From Alicyclobacillus sacchari (GTDB lineage: Bacteria > Bacillota > Bacilli > Alicyclobacillales > Alicyclobacillaceae), in NCBI RefSeq assembly GCF_004366795.1, contig NZ_SORF01000009.1:1-64000 (forward strand): a DNA stretch of 64,000 nt. The letters run 5' to 3'. Position 1 is the stretch's first letter; the number at the start of each line of letters is the position of its first letter. Below, piece by piece: positions 28,280 to 36,547 of the stretch. The notes under the pieces are model-generated. The model was not told the origin of the DNA, searched no databases, and saw nothing but the letters and a program-made list of their open reading frames with translations. The position numbers and the translations under genes are program-made.

Positions 28280-28978
28280 GTGGACGGCACGACCCAAAAG
28301 AAGCTGTATATGCAGATTGCCGACGAAATGCGCCGGATGATCGAGCAAGGCTTGTTTCAGCCTGGGGAAAAGCTGCCCACGCTGCAGGCATTGGCCTCCC
28401 AGTTTGGCTGCAGTCGCGCCACGGTTCGCGAGGCGCTTGGAGCTTTGCGCGGGCAGGGGCTTGTGGAATTTCGTCATGGCAATGGCACGTATGTGCGAAC
28501 CGCCTCCGTCGAAATGTGGATGCAACCGCTCGATGCCGCTATCCTCCTAGGCTTGGACGAGGTGCGCGACTTGGTCGAGTTGCAGACGGCCGTGCTCGCG
28601 GGCATCGCTCATGCTGCAGCGAAAAGGCGCGGCGGATCGGATTATTCGGCGTTGGCGCGGGCGTTATTCGAACTCGAGTCCTCAGGGCGGCATAGTGAGC
28701 ATCGCATTGCCAGTGAACTGCACTTTTATGCCGTACTGGCTGATTGTGCCGCCAACCGTGTGCTCGAAAATGCGTTTCGCGTATTGCAGGAGGCTTTGCG
28801 AAGCAGCCTGCGCGTACTCAACCCCAAACTCGATCTCGGCCTGCGCACCTGTCGCTCCATCTATGATGCGGTACAAATGGAACGGCCTGATGTGGCGCGC
28901 GAAGTGGTATATGCGTATGGAGAAGAACTTCTGCGAGCGATCCAGCTGAAAAAACGGACGCCCAAATCGGCGTTCTAA
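28280..28978 (+). CDS. GntR family regulator, FadR subfamily
   Basis: Transcription factor of 232 residues. The N-terminal winged helix-turn-helix shows LYMQIADEMRRMIEQG, PGEKLPTLQALASQFGCSRATVREAL and GLVEFRHGNGTYVR. The C-terminal FCD domain (about 90-225) is the helical ligand-binding part, with a partial metal-site pattern (LFELESSGRHSEHRIASELH). Such proteins usually bind small carboxylates. The start is GTG, seven bases after GGGGGAGG; an earlier ATG in frame has no site. No target is obvious among the neighbours. Confidence 0.88.
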   Translation: MDGTTQKKLYMQIADEMRRMIEQGLFQPGEKLPTLQALASQFGCSRATVREALGALRGQGLVEFRHGNGTYVRTASVEMWMQPLDAAILLGLDEVRDLVELQTAVLAGIAHAAAKRRGGSDYSALARALFELESSGRHSEHRIASELHFYAVLADCAANRVLENAFRVLQEALRSSLRVLNPKLDLGLRTCRSIYDAVQMERPDVAREVVYAYGEELLRAIQLKKRTPKSAF

Positions 28979-29000
28979 GGTTCTGTTCGTCGTCGATTCA

Positions 29001-29009
29001 TGTTATACT
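29001..29009 (+). promoter_or_regulatory. Extended -10 promoter of the TrkA-N-like gene
   Basis: TGT-TATACT fits the extended -10 form; the -35 region (TTCTGT) is poor. The predicted start of transcription lies inside the cre site. Confidence 0.55.
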
Positions 29010-29014
29010 GTTGA

Positions 29015-29028
29015 TGAAAGCGCTATCA
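29015..29028 (+). promoter_or_regulatory. cre site (CcpA operator)
   Basis: TGAAAGCGCTATCA fits TGWNANCGNTNWCA at every position. It begins six bases after the -10 element, a typical place for repression by blocking the start of transcription. It is flanked by GTTGAT/ATCAAC inverted arms. Confidence 0.75.
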
Positions 29029-29056
29029 ACAATGTGCTTCTGAAAGGTTGATTCAC

Positions 29057-29482
29057 GTGGTACAAAACATGCTGGTGGCTACTTGCTCGGAAGAAGATCG
29101 ACTGCTGATCGATCGCGCCCTTGGCGCGGGAATCGACGTGCGAGTGCTCACTTGCTTTGACGACGTTCATCATAAGGTTCGAGCTTGGTATCCCAATCGC
29201 ACCATTGGGGTTCCAGCTCATAAAGCGACAGTAAAAGCGGCTGTACAAAGCGCGAAATTAGATATCGCGATCGTCCGTGAAATGCATGATGTCATACGCT
29301 CGGCGCTGTTGATTCAGACCTTGCGCGAGGCGGGTGTACCGCAGATCATTGTCATGTGCAAGGATGAATCACGCGCACAGATGTACCGCCGTTGCGGCGC
29401 CAACAACGTGGTGGTTGTCGATCCCCATGAAGAAGCGTGGGATCGCATCATGCCGTACCTTCATCTGCATGTCTCCGCTTGA
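29057..29482 (+). CDS. TrkA-N (RCK)-like nucleotide-binding domain protein, short and degenerate
   Basis: Protein of 141 residues. The second half is similar to the TrkA-N/RCK fold of potassium channel regulators: LDIAIVREMHDVIRSALL, REAGVPQIIVMCKDES and a CGANNVVVVDP strand. The first half lacks the G-x-G-x-x-G dinucleotide loop, so ligand binding may differ or be lost. No membrane subunit is encoded nearby. The start is GTG with AAAGG nine bases upstream. The gene stands alone behind a consensus cre site, so it should be repressed on preferred sugars. Function unknown. Confidence 0.6.
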   Translation: MVQNMLVATCSEEDRLLIDRALGAGIDVRVLTCFDDVHHKVRAWYPNRTIGVPAHKATVKAAVQSAKLDIAIVREMHDVIRSALLIQTLREAGVPQIIVMCKDESRAQMYRRCGANNVVVVDPHEEAWDRIMPYLHLHVSA

Positions 29483-29494
29483 TATCCGACGGAG

Positions 29495-29522
29495 GGCCGC
29501 AGACCATGTCCGGCCTGCGGCC
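29495..29522 (+). repeat. Inverted repeat after the TrkA-N-like gene
   Basis: GGCCGCAG pairs with CTGCGGCC around 12 bases, just after the stop codon. No T-run follows; it may be an inefficient terminator. The rest of the gap to 29665 shows nothing recognisable. Confidence 0.4.
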
Positions 29523-29665
29523 TAGACAAGTGTTTGCGGCGGCCGCATGTTGCCATGGGGCGATGAACCTTGCACAGCCACTGATCCCGCCTCGATCCAG
29601 CTTGGACACCCCCCGTAAAATGGTCTTCCGACATTGCCTTCATCCTCTGCACAAACGACGTCTTA

Positions 29666-29674
29666 TGGTATGAT
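29666..29674 (+). promoter_or_regulatory. Extended -10 promoter of the small membrane protein and permease genes
   Basis: TGG-TATGAT, about 50 bases before the start codon, without a good -35. Confidence 0.45.
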
Positions 29675-29725
29675 GAAAACATCAAATGGCTTGTTGCTAT
29701 CTACACTACAATTGGGGGGAACGTG

Positions 29726-29920
29726 ATGTCTGTTCCCGTGCGTGTCATGTTTTTTTGTATTTCCCTGTTTACAATGGCCCTGCTAGCCGCGGGCGCGATG
29801 CTCATGGCCGTAGGACACCATGGTTGGTTGTCGGCCTTGAGCTACGTGCTAGGCATATTGCTTGCTGGCGTTGGCTTTATGTTGCGCCGCCGATTGCTGA
29901 AACCTACAGCCGCTGAATAA
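29726..29920 (+). CDS. Small two-segment membrane protein (YlaF/DUF5325-like)
   Basis: 64 residues with two hydrophobic segments (VRVMFFCISLFTMALLAAGA and ALSYVLGILLAGVGFML) and a short basic end RRRLLKPTAAE. Size and layout match Bacillus YlaF-type proteins; the function is unknown. ATG lies six bases after GGGGGG; a GTG three bases earlier is possible. The next gene begins 13 bases later, so both are probably one transcript. Confidence 0.6.
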   Translation: MSVPVRVMFFCISLFTMALLAAGAMLMAVGHHGWLSALSYVLGILLAGVGFMLRRRLLKPTAAE

Positions 29921-29933
29921 AGGAGCGCTTTGC

Positions 29934-31061
29934 TTGCAAGGGATGGGACGCGAAGTGCAACTGCGCCGCTACTTGTGGCGCGCCCTCGAAGTCTGCATCA
30001 TGCTCGCGTTTATCGCGGCCATTGCACTGATGCTGGCATATCTCATGCAGTATATCTTGCCGTTTGTAATTGGCTGGATATTTGCCATCCTACTCATCCC
30101 CGTCGTGAGAGTGTGCGAGCGTCGGGGCATGCGGCGGCTGACCTCGGTACTCAGTGTCATGACCGTTGCAGTCGCGGTTGCGCTTGCGATTTCCGTCGGT
30201 GTGATCATCGGTACGCTGCGTGAAGCTACGTCGTTTTTGACGCATAGCCAATGGTTTTTAAAAGCGGAACTGTTCCAGTTAGAACAGCGGCTCGATGGAA
30301 CGCAACCTCTCTATGGGCAATTGCCGGCGCAGGTGAGCAATGCCGTGCAATCTGCGGTGACGCAGTTTGTGCACAGCTTGGAAGGCAGTGTCCGCAAGTT
30401 CGTCACATCGCTTATCTCCATCGTTACCCATTTGCCCGATACCTTGTTTATCTTTGTGATTTCTGTCGTGACCGCGTTTTTTATCCTGTTGCGGCGCGAA
30501 CGCATGCTCGCATCTTTCTATCGCTTACTTCCGCCTGGATGGGCTCCGAAAGTAAACGTCGTCTTCACAGACATGGAGCGCGCGTTTCTCGGGACGATTC
30601 GCGTCCAATTCATCCTCATGTGCCTATCCGCGTTCCTTGGTGTGATCGGCATGTACATCTTGCATTTTCCATATGCCGTCCTGCTTGGCATTTTGTTTGC
30701 CCTGACGGGGTTAGTGCCCATTGTCGGTTCGGCATTGTTGACGGTGCCCTGGGCGGTTGGGGCGCTCGTCATGGGAGATACGGCGACGGCGGTGAAAGTA
30801 CTCTCCTTGCAAGTGGTCATCTCGCTGATCAGGCACGCCATTGAACCGAAGATTCTCGCGGATAGTGTCGGATTGGACACGTTGACGACACTGTTTGGAT
30901 TATATGTAGGTTTGAAAGTGCTGGGCGTGATCGGGCTATTCATCGGACCCATCGTGCTGATCGGAGCAAAAGGCTTGTTGCGGACGCGTTTGTTCGTCGA
31001 TTTTTTGCCACATGAGTCGGAGCGAAGCGAGAAGGGCGATGGCGTTGGAGGGGATGGATGA
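29934..31061 (+). CDS. AI-2E family transporter (YtvI-type permease)
   Basis: Membrane protein of 375 residues with the family layout: three N-terminal segments, a central amphipathic region (LEQRLDGTQPLYGQLPAQV), then five segments with the conserved FPYAVLLGILFALTGLVPIVG and the IEPKILADSVGLDTLTTLFGLYVG stretch split around it. Family members include the TqsA autoinducer-2 exporter and YtvI, a sporulation-linked protein of Bacillus; the substrate here is unknown. The start is TTG, eight bases after AAAGGAG. It abuts the DUF402 gene directly. Confidence 0.85.
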   Translation: MQGMGREVQLRRYLWRALEVCIMLAFIAAIALMLAYLMQYILPFVIGWIFAILLIPVVRVCERRGMRRLTSVLSVMTVAVAVALAISVGVIIGTLREATSFLTHSQWFLKAELFQLEQRLDGTQPLYGQLPAQVSNAVQSAVTQFVHSLEGSVRKFVTSLISIVTHLPDTLFIFVISVVTAFFILLRRERMLASFYRLLPPGWAPKVNVVFTDMERAFLGTIRVQFILMCLSAFLGVIGMYILHFPYAVLLGILFALTGLVPIVGSALLTVPWAVGALVMGDTATAVKVLSLQVVISLIRHAIEPKILADSVGLDTLTTLFGLYVGLKVLGVIGLFIGPIVLIGAKGLLRTRLFVDFLPHESERSEKGDGVGGDG

Positions 31062-31574
31062 GTGCGTCTCATCAGTTTGCGTTATGACGGCCAACTCCAT
31101 CGCGTGTGGCAGCGTATGGAGCCAGGCAGCCTCCCGGGCAGCTACCGCATTCCGGCTGGTGCGGCCGTACAAGAGCGCGATGGAACGACATGGAGTTCAG
31201 ATTATCCCGTTGTTGCATTGTTTTGGCCCAAGGTTTTTTACCAAGTTTTCGTCCTTCTCAAACCGGACGTCACAGATTACTATGCCAATGTGATCACGCC
31301 TGCAATCTTCGGATCCGACTTGGTGGTGTTTATCGATCTCGATCTCGACGTGCGCATAGAGAACGATGCTGTGTCGCTAGTAGATGTGGACGAATTTACG
31401 AGGCGGAGTCACTTGTATCCACAGAGTTGGCGGAATGAAGCCGTGGCAGCTGCGAAACAGTTGGTTGCGATGGCGAAAAGGGGCATTGGACCATTTCGAC
31501 CCGCACTCGCTGCCGCGTTGCGGGCCGAATTCGTGCATGAATCCTCAAGTTCCAGCCGGACGGTTGTCTCCTAA
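31062..31574 (+). CDS. DUF402 domain protein, second copy
   Basis: Protein of 170 residues. The DUF402 core reads LLKPDVTDYYANVITPAIF, VVFIDLDLDVRI and VSLVDVDEFTRRSHLYP, followed by a helix (WRNEAVAAAKQLVAMAKRG). The acidic DLDLD strand is the region that binds metal in characterised nucleotide phosphatases of this family. It differs clearly from the copy near 23 kb. The GTG start directly follows the permease stop, with GGAGGGG eight bases upstream. Its last 30 bases overlap the 3' end of the convergent rsfA gene. Confidence 0.75.
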   Translation: MRLISLRYDGQLHRVWQRMEPGSLPGSYRIPAGAAVQERDGTTWSSDYPVVALFWPKVFYQVFVLLKPDVTDYYANVITPAIFGSDLVVFIDLDLDVRIENDAVSLVDVDEFTRRSHLYPQSWRNEAVAAAKQLVAMAKRGIGPFRPALAAALRAEFVHESSSSSRTVVS

Positions 31575-32102
31575 TAGCTTGCGCGCTCGTTCCATGATAG
31601 CGAAAAGTGTGCGCGAATCTTCCTCGAGCTGTTCGGGCGTGAACGGTTGATCAAACGCCTTGCCCTGCGTATGCAATTGTGCTTCGAGGCTTTCCACGCG
31701 CTCTGCAAGCAGTTGCTTTTCCTGTTCAATTTGTGTCACGTACGCCTTGAGTTTCTGGTATTGCTCGTCGAACGTCTGCAGGAACGAGATCACTTCTAGC
31801 ATGGACGCGCTGATTTCCGGCTGCGAAGGTTTGCCGGTTGTACTCGTATCGGCCTGAACTTGCTGCGTCTTTCGTTCTTGTTTGGCCGCATCGATCTCGC
31901 TTTGATAATGTTTTCGGATCACGCCATTCCAGCGGTAACCGCAGGCGGCTGCCGTTCTCCCGAGCAGTGTTGCTGCTTCTTCAAATGCTTTGAGTTGCGT
32001 GCTGCCTGTGCGGATATGATGCAGAACGAGTTCGGCCAAACGAGTATCATCGTCGGGAGTCCACGCGTCTGAACGTGTCGCCCATTTCTCAACCGTTTGC
32101 AA
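31545..32102 (-). CDS. rsfA: RsfA family prespore regulator (Myb/SANT-like)
   Basis: Protein of 185 residues. The N-terminal Myb/SANT-like DNA-binding domain shows RSDAWTPDDDTRLAELVLHH and LLGRTAAACGYRWNGVIRK; the C-terminal part is a coiled coil (about 115-150: FDEQYQKLKAYVTQIEQEKQ and on). In B. subtilis RsfA is made in the forespore under SigF and modulates SigF-dependent genes. The start is TTG with GGAGG seven bases upstream. The gene ends inside the 3' end of the opposing DUF402 gene, so the two transcripts must be complementary there. Confidence 0.88.
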   Translation of the reverse strand: MQTVEKWATRSDAWTPDDDTRLAELVLHHIRTGSTQLKAFEEAATLLGRTAAACGYRWNGVIRKHYQSEIDAAKQERKTQQVQADTSTTGKPSQPEISASMLEVISFLQTFDEQYQKLKAYVTQIEQEKQLLAERVESLEAQLHTQGKAFDQPFTPEQLEEDSRTLFAIMERARKLLGDNRPAGT

Positions 32103-32186
32103 GATGATTCCTCCCTCTACTCGGTACTATACCTTATTGCCATGCTGTACAAGATTCATACCCTCTCTATCGGGGGCTTCATTACA

Positions 32187-32195
32187 TGCTATGAT
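32187..32195 (+). promoter_or_regulatory. Possible extended -10 promoter of mrfAB
   Basis: TGC-TATGAT, without a convincing -35, about 95 bases before mrfA. The direction away from rsfA fits. Confidence 0.35.
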
Positions 32196-32289
32196 TGACT
32201 TTTGAAATTGTGACTGAATAGGTGACAGATGAAAGGTGTTTTTCGTAGGCAACTTCACACACTGAATGCGATGAAAGCGGATGATATGA

Positions 32290-34566
32290 GTGGTTTTGGA
32301 ACAACTGTTGGAAGAATGGCGGCGCGATGAGGCGTTTGCGACGCAAGTGGCCGCGTGGCATGTTGCGCCGGCGCGGCTTGGGCGGTTTCGCGAGATTCCC
32401 AAAGAGCTTCATGAAGATGTCAAACAAGCTCTGTTGACCCGCGGGATCGACCGCCTGTACAGCCATCAAGCCGAGTGCTGGGATGCGCTCGCGGTTGGCC
32501 GCGACATTGTTGTGGCCACGCCGACGGCAAGCGGCAAGACACTATGTTATAACCTGCCCGTGCTCGATCAAATCTGCCGTGACCCGAGTGCTCGAGCTTT
32601 GTACATATTTCCGACCAAGGCCTTGGCCCAGGACCAGGTGGCGGAACTCAACGATTGGATTGGACGGTTGCAAACGCAAGTACAGTCCTTCACCTACGAT
32701 GGCGATACGCCCGTACATGCGCGACAGAGGATTCGCGAAGCGGGACACATTGTAGTCACGAATCCTGACATGCTCCATGCCGCAATTCTACCGCATCATA
32801 CAAAGTGGCTTCGCCTGTTTGAGAATCTGCGTTACGTCGTCATTGACGAAGCCCATATCTATCGTGGTGTTTTCGGGAGCCACGTGGCAAACGTATTGCG
32901 CCGGTTGCAGCGCATTTGTGCGTTTTATGGCTCACAGCCGCAGTTCATCTTCAGTTCCGCCACGATCGCGAATCCTGGTGAATTGACGACACGTTTGTGT
33001 GGCCGGGAGACGACTGTCATCGACGAGTCGGGCAGCCCTGAGGGCGAACGGCATACGATTGTTTACAATCCGCCAATCGTCCACCCGCAGTTGGGGCTGC
33101 GGGCGTCTTCGCTGCAAACGGCAAGACGGCTTGCCCGCAGGTTGTTGGATGCTGAGATCTCGACCATTGCGTTTGTCAAAACACGCACACAGGTCGAGGT
33201 GCTGTCTTCTTATTTGAAGGCAGATGCCCGGGAACGGTTGCGATCTCGCATTGTCGGTTACCGCGGCGGCTACCTTCCCAATGAGCGCCGCGCGATCGAA
33301 CGTGGGCTGCGCAACGGTGACATTCTGGGGGTTGTCAGCACGAACGCCTTGGAACTTGGCGTCGACATCGGCTCTCTACAAGCAGCAATCACCGTCGGCT
33401 ACCCAGGTTCTATCGCTTCCATCCGTCAACAGAGCGGCCGTGCCGGGCGTCGAAAGGGCGTGTCACTTGCACTGTTTGTGGCAAATGCATCGGCGCTTGA
33501 TCAATACTTGGTGCGCCATCCTGGCGCTTTGCTCGAGGGATCACCAGAGGCTGCCCGTATTTACCCGGATAACCTGTTGATTCTCATGGACCACTTGAAG
33601 TGCTCGGCCTACGAGTTGCCGTTTGCTGTTCATGAGTCGTTTGCCGTCGAAACGACTGCCGAATTGCTTGAATATCTGGCCGATGCCCGCGTACTTCACA
33701 AGGGCGGCGACAATCGGTACCACTGGATGGCCGACGCCTTGCCTTCCCATGGCGTCTCGCTGCGCAGTGCGGCACAGGAGAACGTCGTCATTATTGATGA
33801 AACGGATGCAGCAAGGCCCATCGTTATCGGCGAAACGGATCGCTTCAGTGCCCTGACGACGTTGCACGAAGAGGCTATTTACTTGCATCAAGGAAAGTCT
33901 TATCAGGTAGAAAAGCTCGATCTCGACAATGGCAAGGCGTATGTGCGGGCGGTTGATTGCGACTACTACACCGACGCTGAACTGGCTGTGCGGCTGCAGG
34001 TGCTCGACGAGTTGCAACATGCGCAAGGTGTGGGTGTCATCCATCGCACAGGCGAGGTTGCCGTCAATGCGACGCCGACGCTGTTTAAAAAGATCAAATT
34101 TGACACACACGAGAATCTGGGCTGGGGGCGAATCTACCTCCCGGAGGCCGAATTGCATACGGCGGGTTATTGGTGCACGTTTGAGGAACGCTTGCTCAAG
34201 GTTGGGCCTGACGCGTGGGAGTCGGCATTAAAAGGGTTTGGCCATCTGCTCAAGCACGCGGTTGCACTTCACTGCATGTGCTCGGTATCAGATCTCCACG
34301 CGGCTGTGCAAGTGCGCGATCCGCTCTATACCCAGCCGACGGTGTATGTGTACGACGCCTATCCAGGCGGCATCGGCATTTGCGAACGGGCGTTTCGCGA
34401 TCGTGATCTGATCTTGCAGTCGGCACTCGACATGGTTCGCGGCTGTGCGTGCGAGTGGGGGTGTCCGGGTTGCGTCGGTCCCGGAAACGAGGAAGAGCAG
34501 CTGAAACAGATGGTCGAGAAGTTGGTTGCGCGCTGTCTCGATGGCCGGCAGTTGCAGGAGGTTTGA
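32290..34566 (+). CDS. mrfA: DEXH-box helicase MrfA (YprA), mitomycin repair
   Basis: Helicase of a UvrABC-independent route that removes mitomycin C lesions in B. subtilis. 758 residues (749 there). Motifs: TASGKT (79-84), VVIDEAHIYRG, FSSATIANPGE, VVSTNALELGVDIGSLQAAI and RQQSGRAGRR. The C-terminal DUF1998 region carries the zinc motif CxCx3Cx2C (CACEWGCPGC), known to be needed for MrfA function. The GTG start has only a weak GAAAGCGG site. mrfB follows after three bases. Confidence 0.93.
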   Translation: MVLEQLLEEWRRDEAFATQVAAWHVAPARLGRFREIPKELHEDVKQALLTRGIDRLYSHQAECWDALAVGRDIVVATPTASGKTLCYNLPVLDQICRDPSARALYIFPTKALAQDQVAELNDWIGRLQTQVQSFTYDGDTPVHARQRIREAGHIVVTNPDMLHAAILPHHTKWLRLFENLRYVVIDEAHIYRGVFGSHVANVLRRLQRICAFYGSQPQFIFSSATIANPGELTTRLCGRETTVIDESGSPEGERHTIVYNPPIVHPQLGLRASSLQTARRLARRLLDAEISTIAFVKTRTQVEVLSSYLKADARERLRSRIVGYRGGYLPNERRAIERGLRNGDILGVVSTNALELGVDIGSLQAAITVGYPGSIASIRQQSGRAGRRKGVSLALFVANASALDQYLVRHPGALLEGSPEAARIYPDNLLILMDHLKCSAYELPFAVHESFAVETTAELLEYLADARVLHKGGDNRYHWMADALPSHGVSLRSAAQENVVIIDETDAARPIVIGETDRFSALTTLHEEAIYLHQGKSYQVEKLDLDNGKAYVRAVDCDYYTDAELAVRLQVLDELQHAQGVGVIHRTGEVAVNATPTLFKKIKFDTHENLGWGRIYLPEAELHTAGYWCTFEERLLKVGPDAWESALKGFGHLLKHAVALHCMCSVSDLHAAVQVRDPLYTQPTVYVYDAYPGGIGICERAFRDRDLILQSALDMVRGCACEWGCPGCVGPGNEEEQLKQMVEKLVARCLDGRQLQEV

Positions 34567-34569
34567 ACC

Positions 34570-35820
34570 ATGGCGCGGAGCCTGCTGGATAAATTGCGCG
34601 CATTGGAACAAAGCGTCCGCACAGTCGCAAGTGAGCCTGTGATGGTTGACGAGCCGTCCGAATCTGTCGATACCGGTCAAATCGGCGCGATCGCCGCGCG
34701 CGATGAGGAATTGCTGCAGGCCGGATTCCGCCGGATGGAAACGGATTGCGGTCACTGTTGGTGCCGCACGACATCGTTTGACGTATGTACGAAGCACGGA
34801 GAGCGGCCATTTTTCGATGTATTGAATCTCGATCTCGCCCCGATAGCCAAGCTTGCGAAGGCGCCCGTCAGCATGGCCAACCTCCGCTTCTATGACACCG
34901 AAACAAACGGGCTGGGACTTGGAAGCGGCACACTGCCATTCTTGCACAGTGTCGGCTATTTTGTGGACGATGACTTTTGCGTCGACCAGTACTTCGTCGA
35001 CGATTACGGGAATGAAGCCGCCGTGCTTGCGGCTTTGCAAGCTGGACCGCTGGGCGATCAGGACGCTGTCGTGGTCACCTTTAACGGCAAATCGTTTGAC
35101 TGGCCGCTTCTACAAAACCGCCGAATCCTTCACCAAATGCCGCGCATCGACCGCCCACAACTGGATCTTCTACACCCCAGCAGGCGTTTGTGGAAAGGCG
35201 TGCTCGATCGCGTATCGCTAGCGGAGGTCGAAAGCTTGCTCGGCGTAGAACGAATCGACGATCTCCCTGGCCGCGAGGCGCCCGCGCGCTATTTTGAATT
35301 CGTCGGCGGGGCGTCGTTTTTCGTCATGGAGGACGTATTTCGGCACAATTTGCACGATGTCTGTTCGCTGGTGAGCGTTTTTATCGCGATCGCCGAAGCA
35401 TTGTCAGGCCATGCCGTCTACGTTTCGGCAAGGCCCAATTTGGCCATAGCAACCTGGTTTGATGCCTGGCACGACTGGGAAGCGGCCGACGAGGCGTATC
35501 GGCGGGCAGCGGCGGCAGATGATGCCGATTGGCGCGCATTTTGGCTGTTTAGCCTCTTTCTCAAGCGGCGAGGTCTTTGGGAGGAGGCGGTTCGACTTTG
35601 GCAGGAGATGGAAGCGACTTATGTCACGCAACCCGAACCGCTCATCGAACTGGCAAAATACTACGAGCATCGTACCGCCGATTTGCACGCGGCCAAGCAG
35701 GCGACCCTATTGGCGTTGGCGCGTGTTCGGCCAGCATCGGGGGAAGCAGCCGCCATGGCGCACAGGCTGGATCGGATTGAACGCAAATTGGCGAGACAGA
35801 TTCATATCGATCTTGCCTGA
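34570..35820 (+). CDS. mrfB: Exonuclease MrfB (YprB), mitomycin repair
   Basis: Metal-dependent 3'-5' exonuclease partner of MrfA, 416 residues. The RNase H-like DEDDh core is visible: D109 and E111 (FYDTETNGLG), D177 (NGKSFDWPLL), and H262-D263 (HNLHDVCSL). The C-terminal third is helical with TPR-like units (WEAADEAYRRAAAADDAD, EEAVRLWQEME). A cysteine cluster near the N-terminus (CGHCWCR, then CTKHG at about 60-76) could bind a metal; whether this is general in the family I cannot say. AGGAGG lies eight bases before ATG. Confidence 0.92.
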   Translation: MARSLLDKLRALEQSVRTVASEPVMVDEPSESVDTGQIGAIAARDEELLQAGFRRMETDCGHCWCRTTSFDVCTKHGERPFFDVLNLDLAPIAKLAKAPVSMANLRFYDTETNGLGLGSGTLPFLHSVGYFVDDDFCVDQYFVDDYGNEAAVLAALQAGPLGDQDAVVVTFNGKSFDWPLLQNRRILHQMPRIDRPQLDLLHPSRRLWKGVLDRVSLAEVESLLGVERIDDLPGREAPARYFEFVGGASFFVMEDVFRHNLHDVCSLVSVFIAIAEALSGHAVYVSARPNLAIATWFDAWHDWEAADEAYRRAAAADDADWRAFWLFSLFLKRRGLWEEAVRLWQEMEATYVTQPEPLIELAKYYEHRTADLHAAKQATLLALARVRPASGEAAAMAHRLDRIERKLARQIHIDLA

Positions 35821-35884
35821 CACTGTTGTCTTGTCTAGTCTAGGGTTAAGGTATAGGTACGCTATATGCAGTTGATGGAGTGAG

Positions 35885-36538
35885 GTGCCGCCATTGTTTA
35901 CGGGTTTTGACAAAGCGGATTTTGACGTGTTTAGGATTCCAGGCCTGGAACCGCGCATGTCCGCCATTCGGGAGCGAATTCAACCAAAGCTTGCGGCACT
36001 TGGGGAGCATTTCGTGCCGTTTCTGTCCGAGCGGCTGCAGTCTCCGATGTACGCTCATGTCGCGAAGCACGCGCGTCGTACGGTGAATCCACCGGGTGAC
36101 ACGTGGGTCGCGTTCAGTGCGAACGGCCGTGGCTATAAACAACACCCACACTTTCAAATTGGCATTTGGCCGACGCACATCTTTGCCGCGTTTGGCTACA
36201 TTTACGAAGCCAAGGACAAGGTGGCGTTCGGAAACTATCTCCGAGCGCAGGCGAGGGACATCGAACGTCTTGTGCCGACTGACTTTATTTACATACCAGA
36301 TCATACACAGCCCTCATCCATCCCGGCGGCACAAGTTTCGGAGCGGGATATTGTGGCGTTTGGCGAACGCCTGATGCAGGTCAAAAAGGCAGAATTGCTG
36401 ATTGGCCGGCGCATGGATCAAGAAACCGTGATGACCCAGACGGGGTCTCAGTTGGTGGAATGGGTCGAAAACACGTTCACTCCGCTCTGTACGTTGTGGG
36501 TTGAGGCGAGTCGGGCTCAGGCCATCCATGGACGATGA
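35885..36538 (+). CDS. yktB: YktB family protein (DUF1054)
   Basis: Cytosolic protein of 217 residues. Strong family pattern: KADFDVFRIPGLEPRM, LGEHFVPFLS, HVAKHARRTVNPPGDTWVAF, GYKQHPHFQIGIW and ALMQVKKAEL-like end (LMQVKKAELLIGRR). The function of DUF1054 is not established. The GTG start has GGAG four bases upstream; a TTG nine bases further on, with GAGG at eight bases, is equally possible. It is followed ten bases later by yunD. Confidence 0.88.
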   Translation: MPPLFTGFDKADFDVFRIPGLEPRMSAIRERIQPKLAALGEHFVPFLSERLQSPMYAHVAKHARRTVNPPGDTWVAFSANGRGYKQHPHFQIGIWPTHIFAAFGYIYEAKDKVAFGNYLRAQARDIERLVPTDFIYIPDHTQPSSIPAAQVSERDIVAFGERLMQVKKAELLIGRRMDQETVMTQTGSQLVEWVENTFTPLCTLWVEASRAQAIHGR

Positions 36539-36547
36539 GGTGACGGC

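Noticed and set aside
32298-32311. LexA-like GGAAC-AACT-GTTGG at the start of mrfA
   Set aside because: Several mismatches to CGAACRNRYGTTYG, and it lies within the coding sequence; mrfAB is not known to be SOS controlled.
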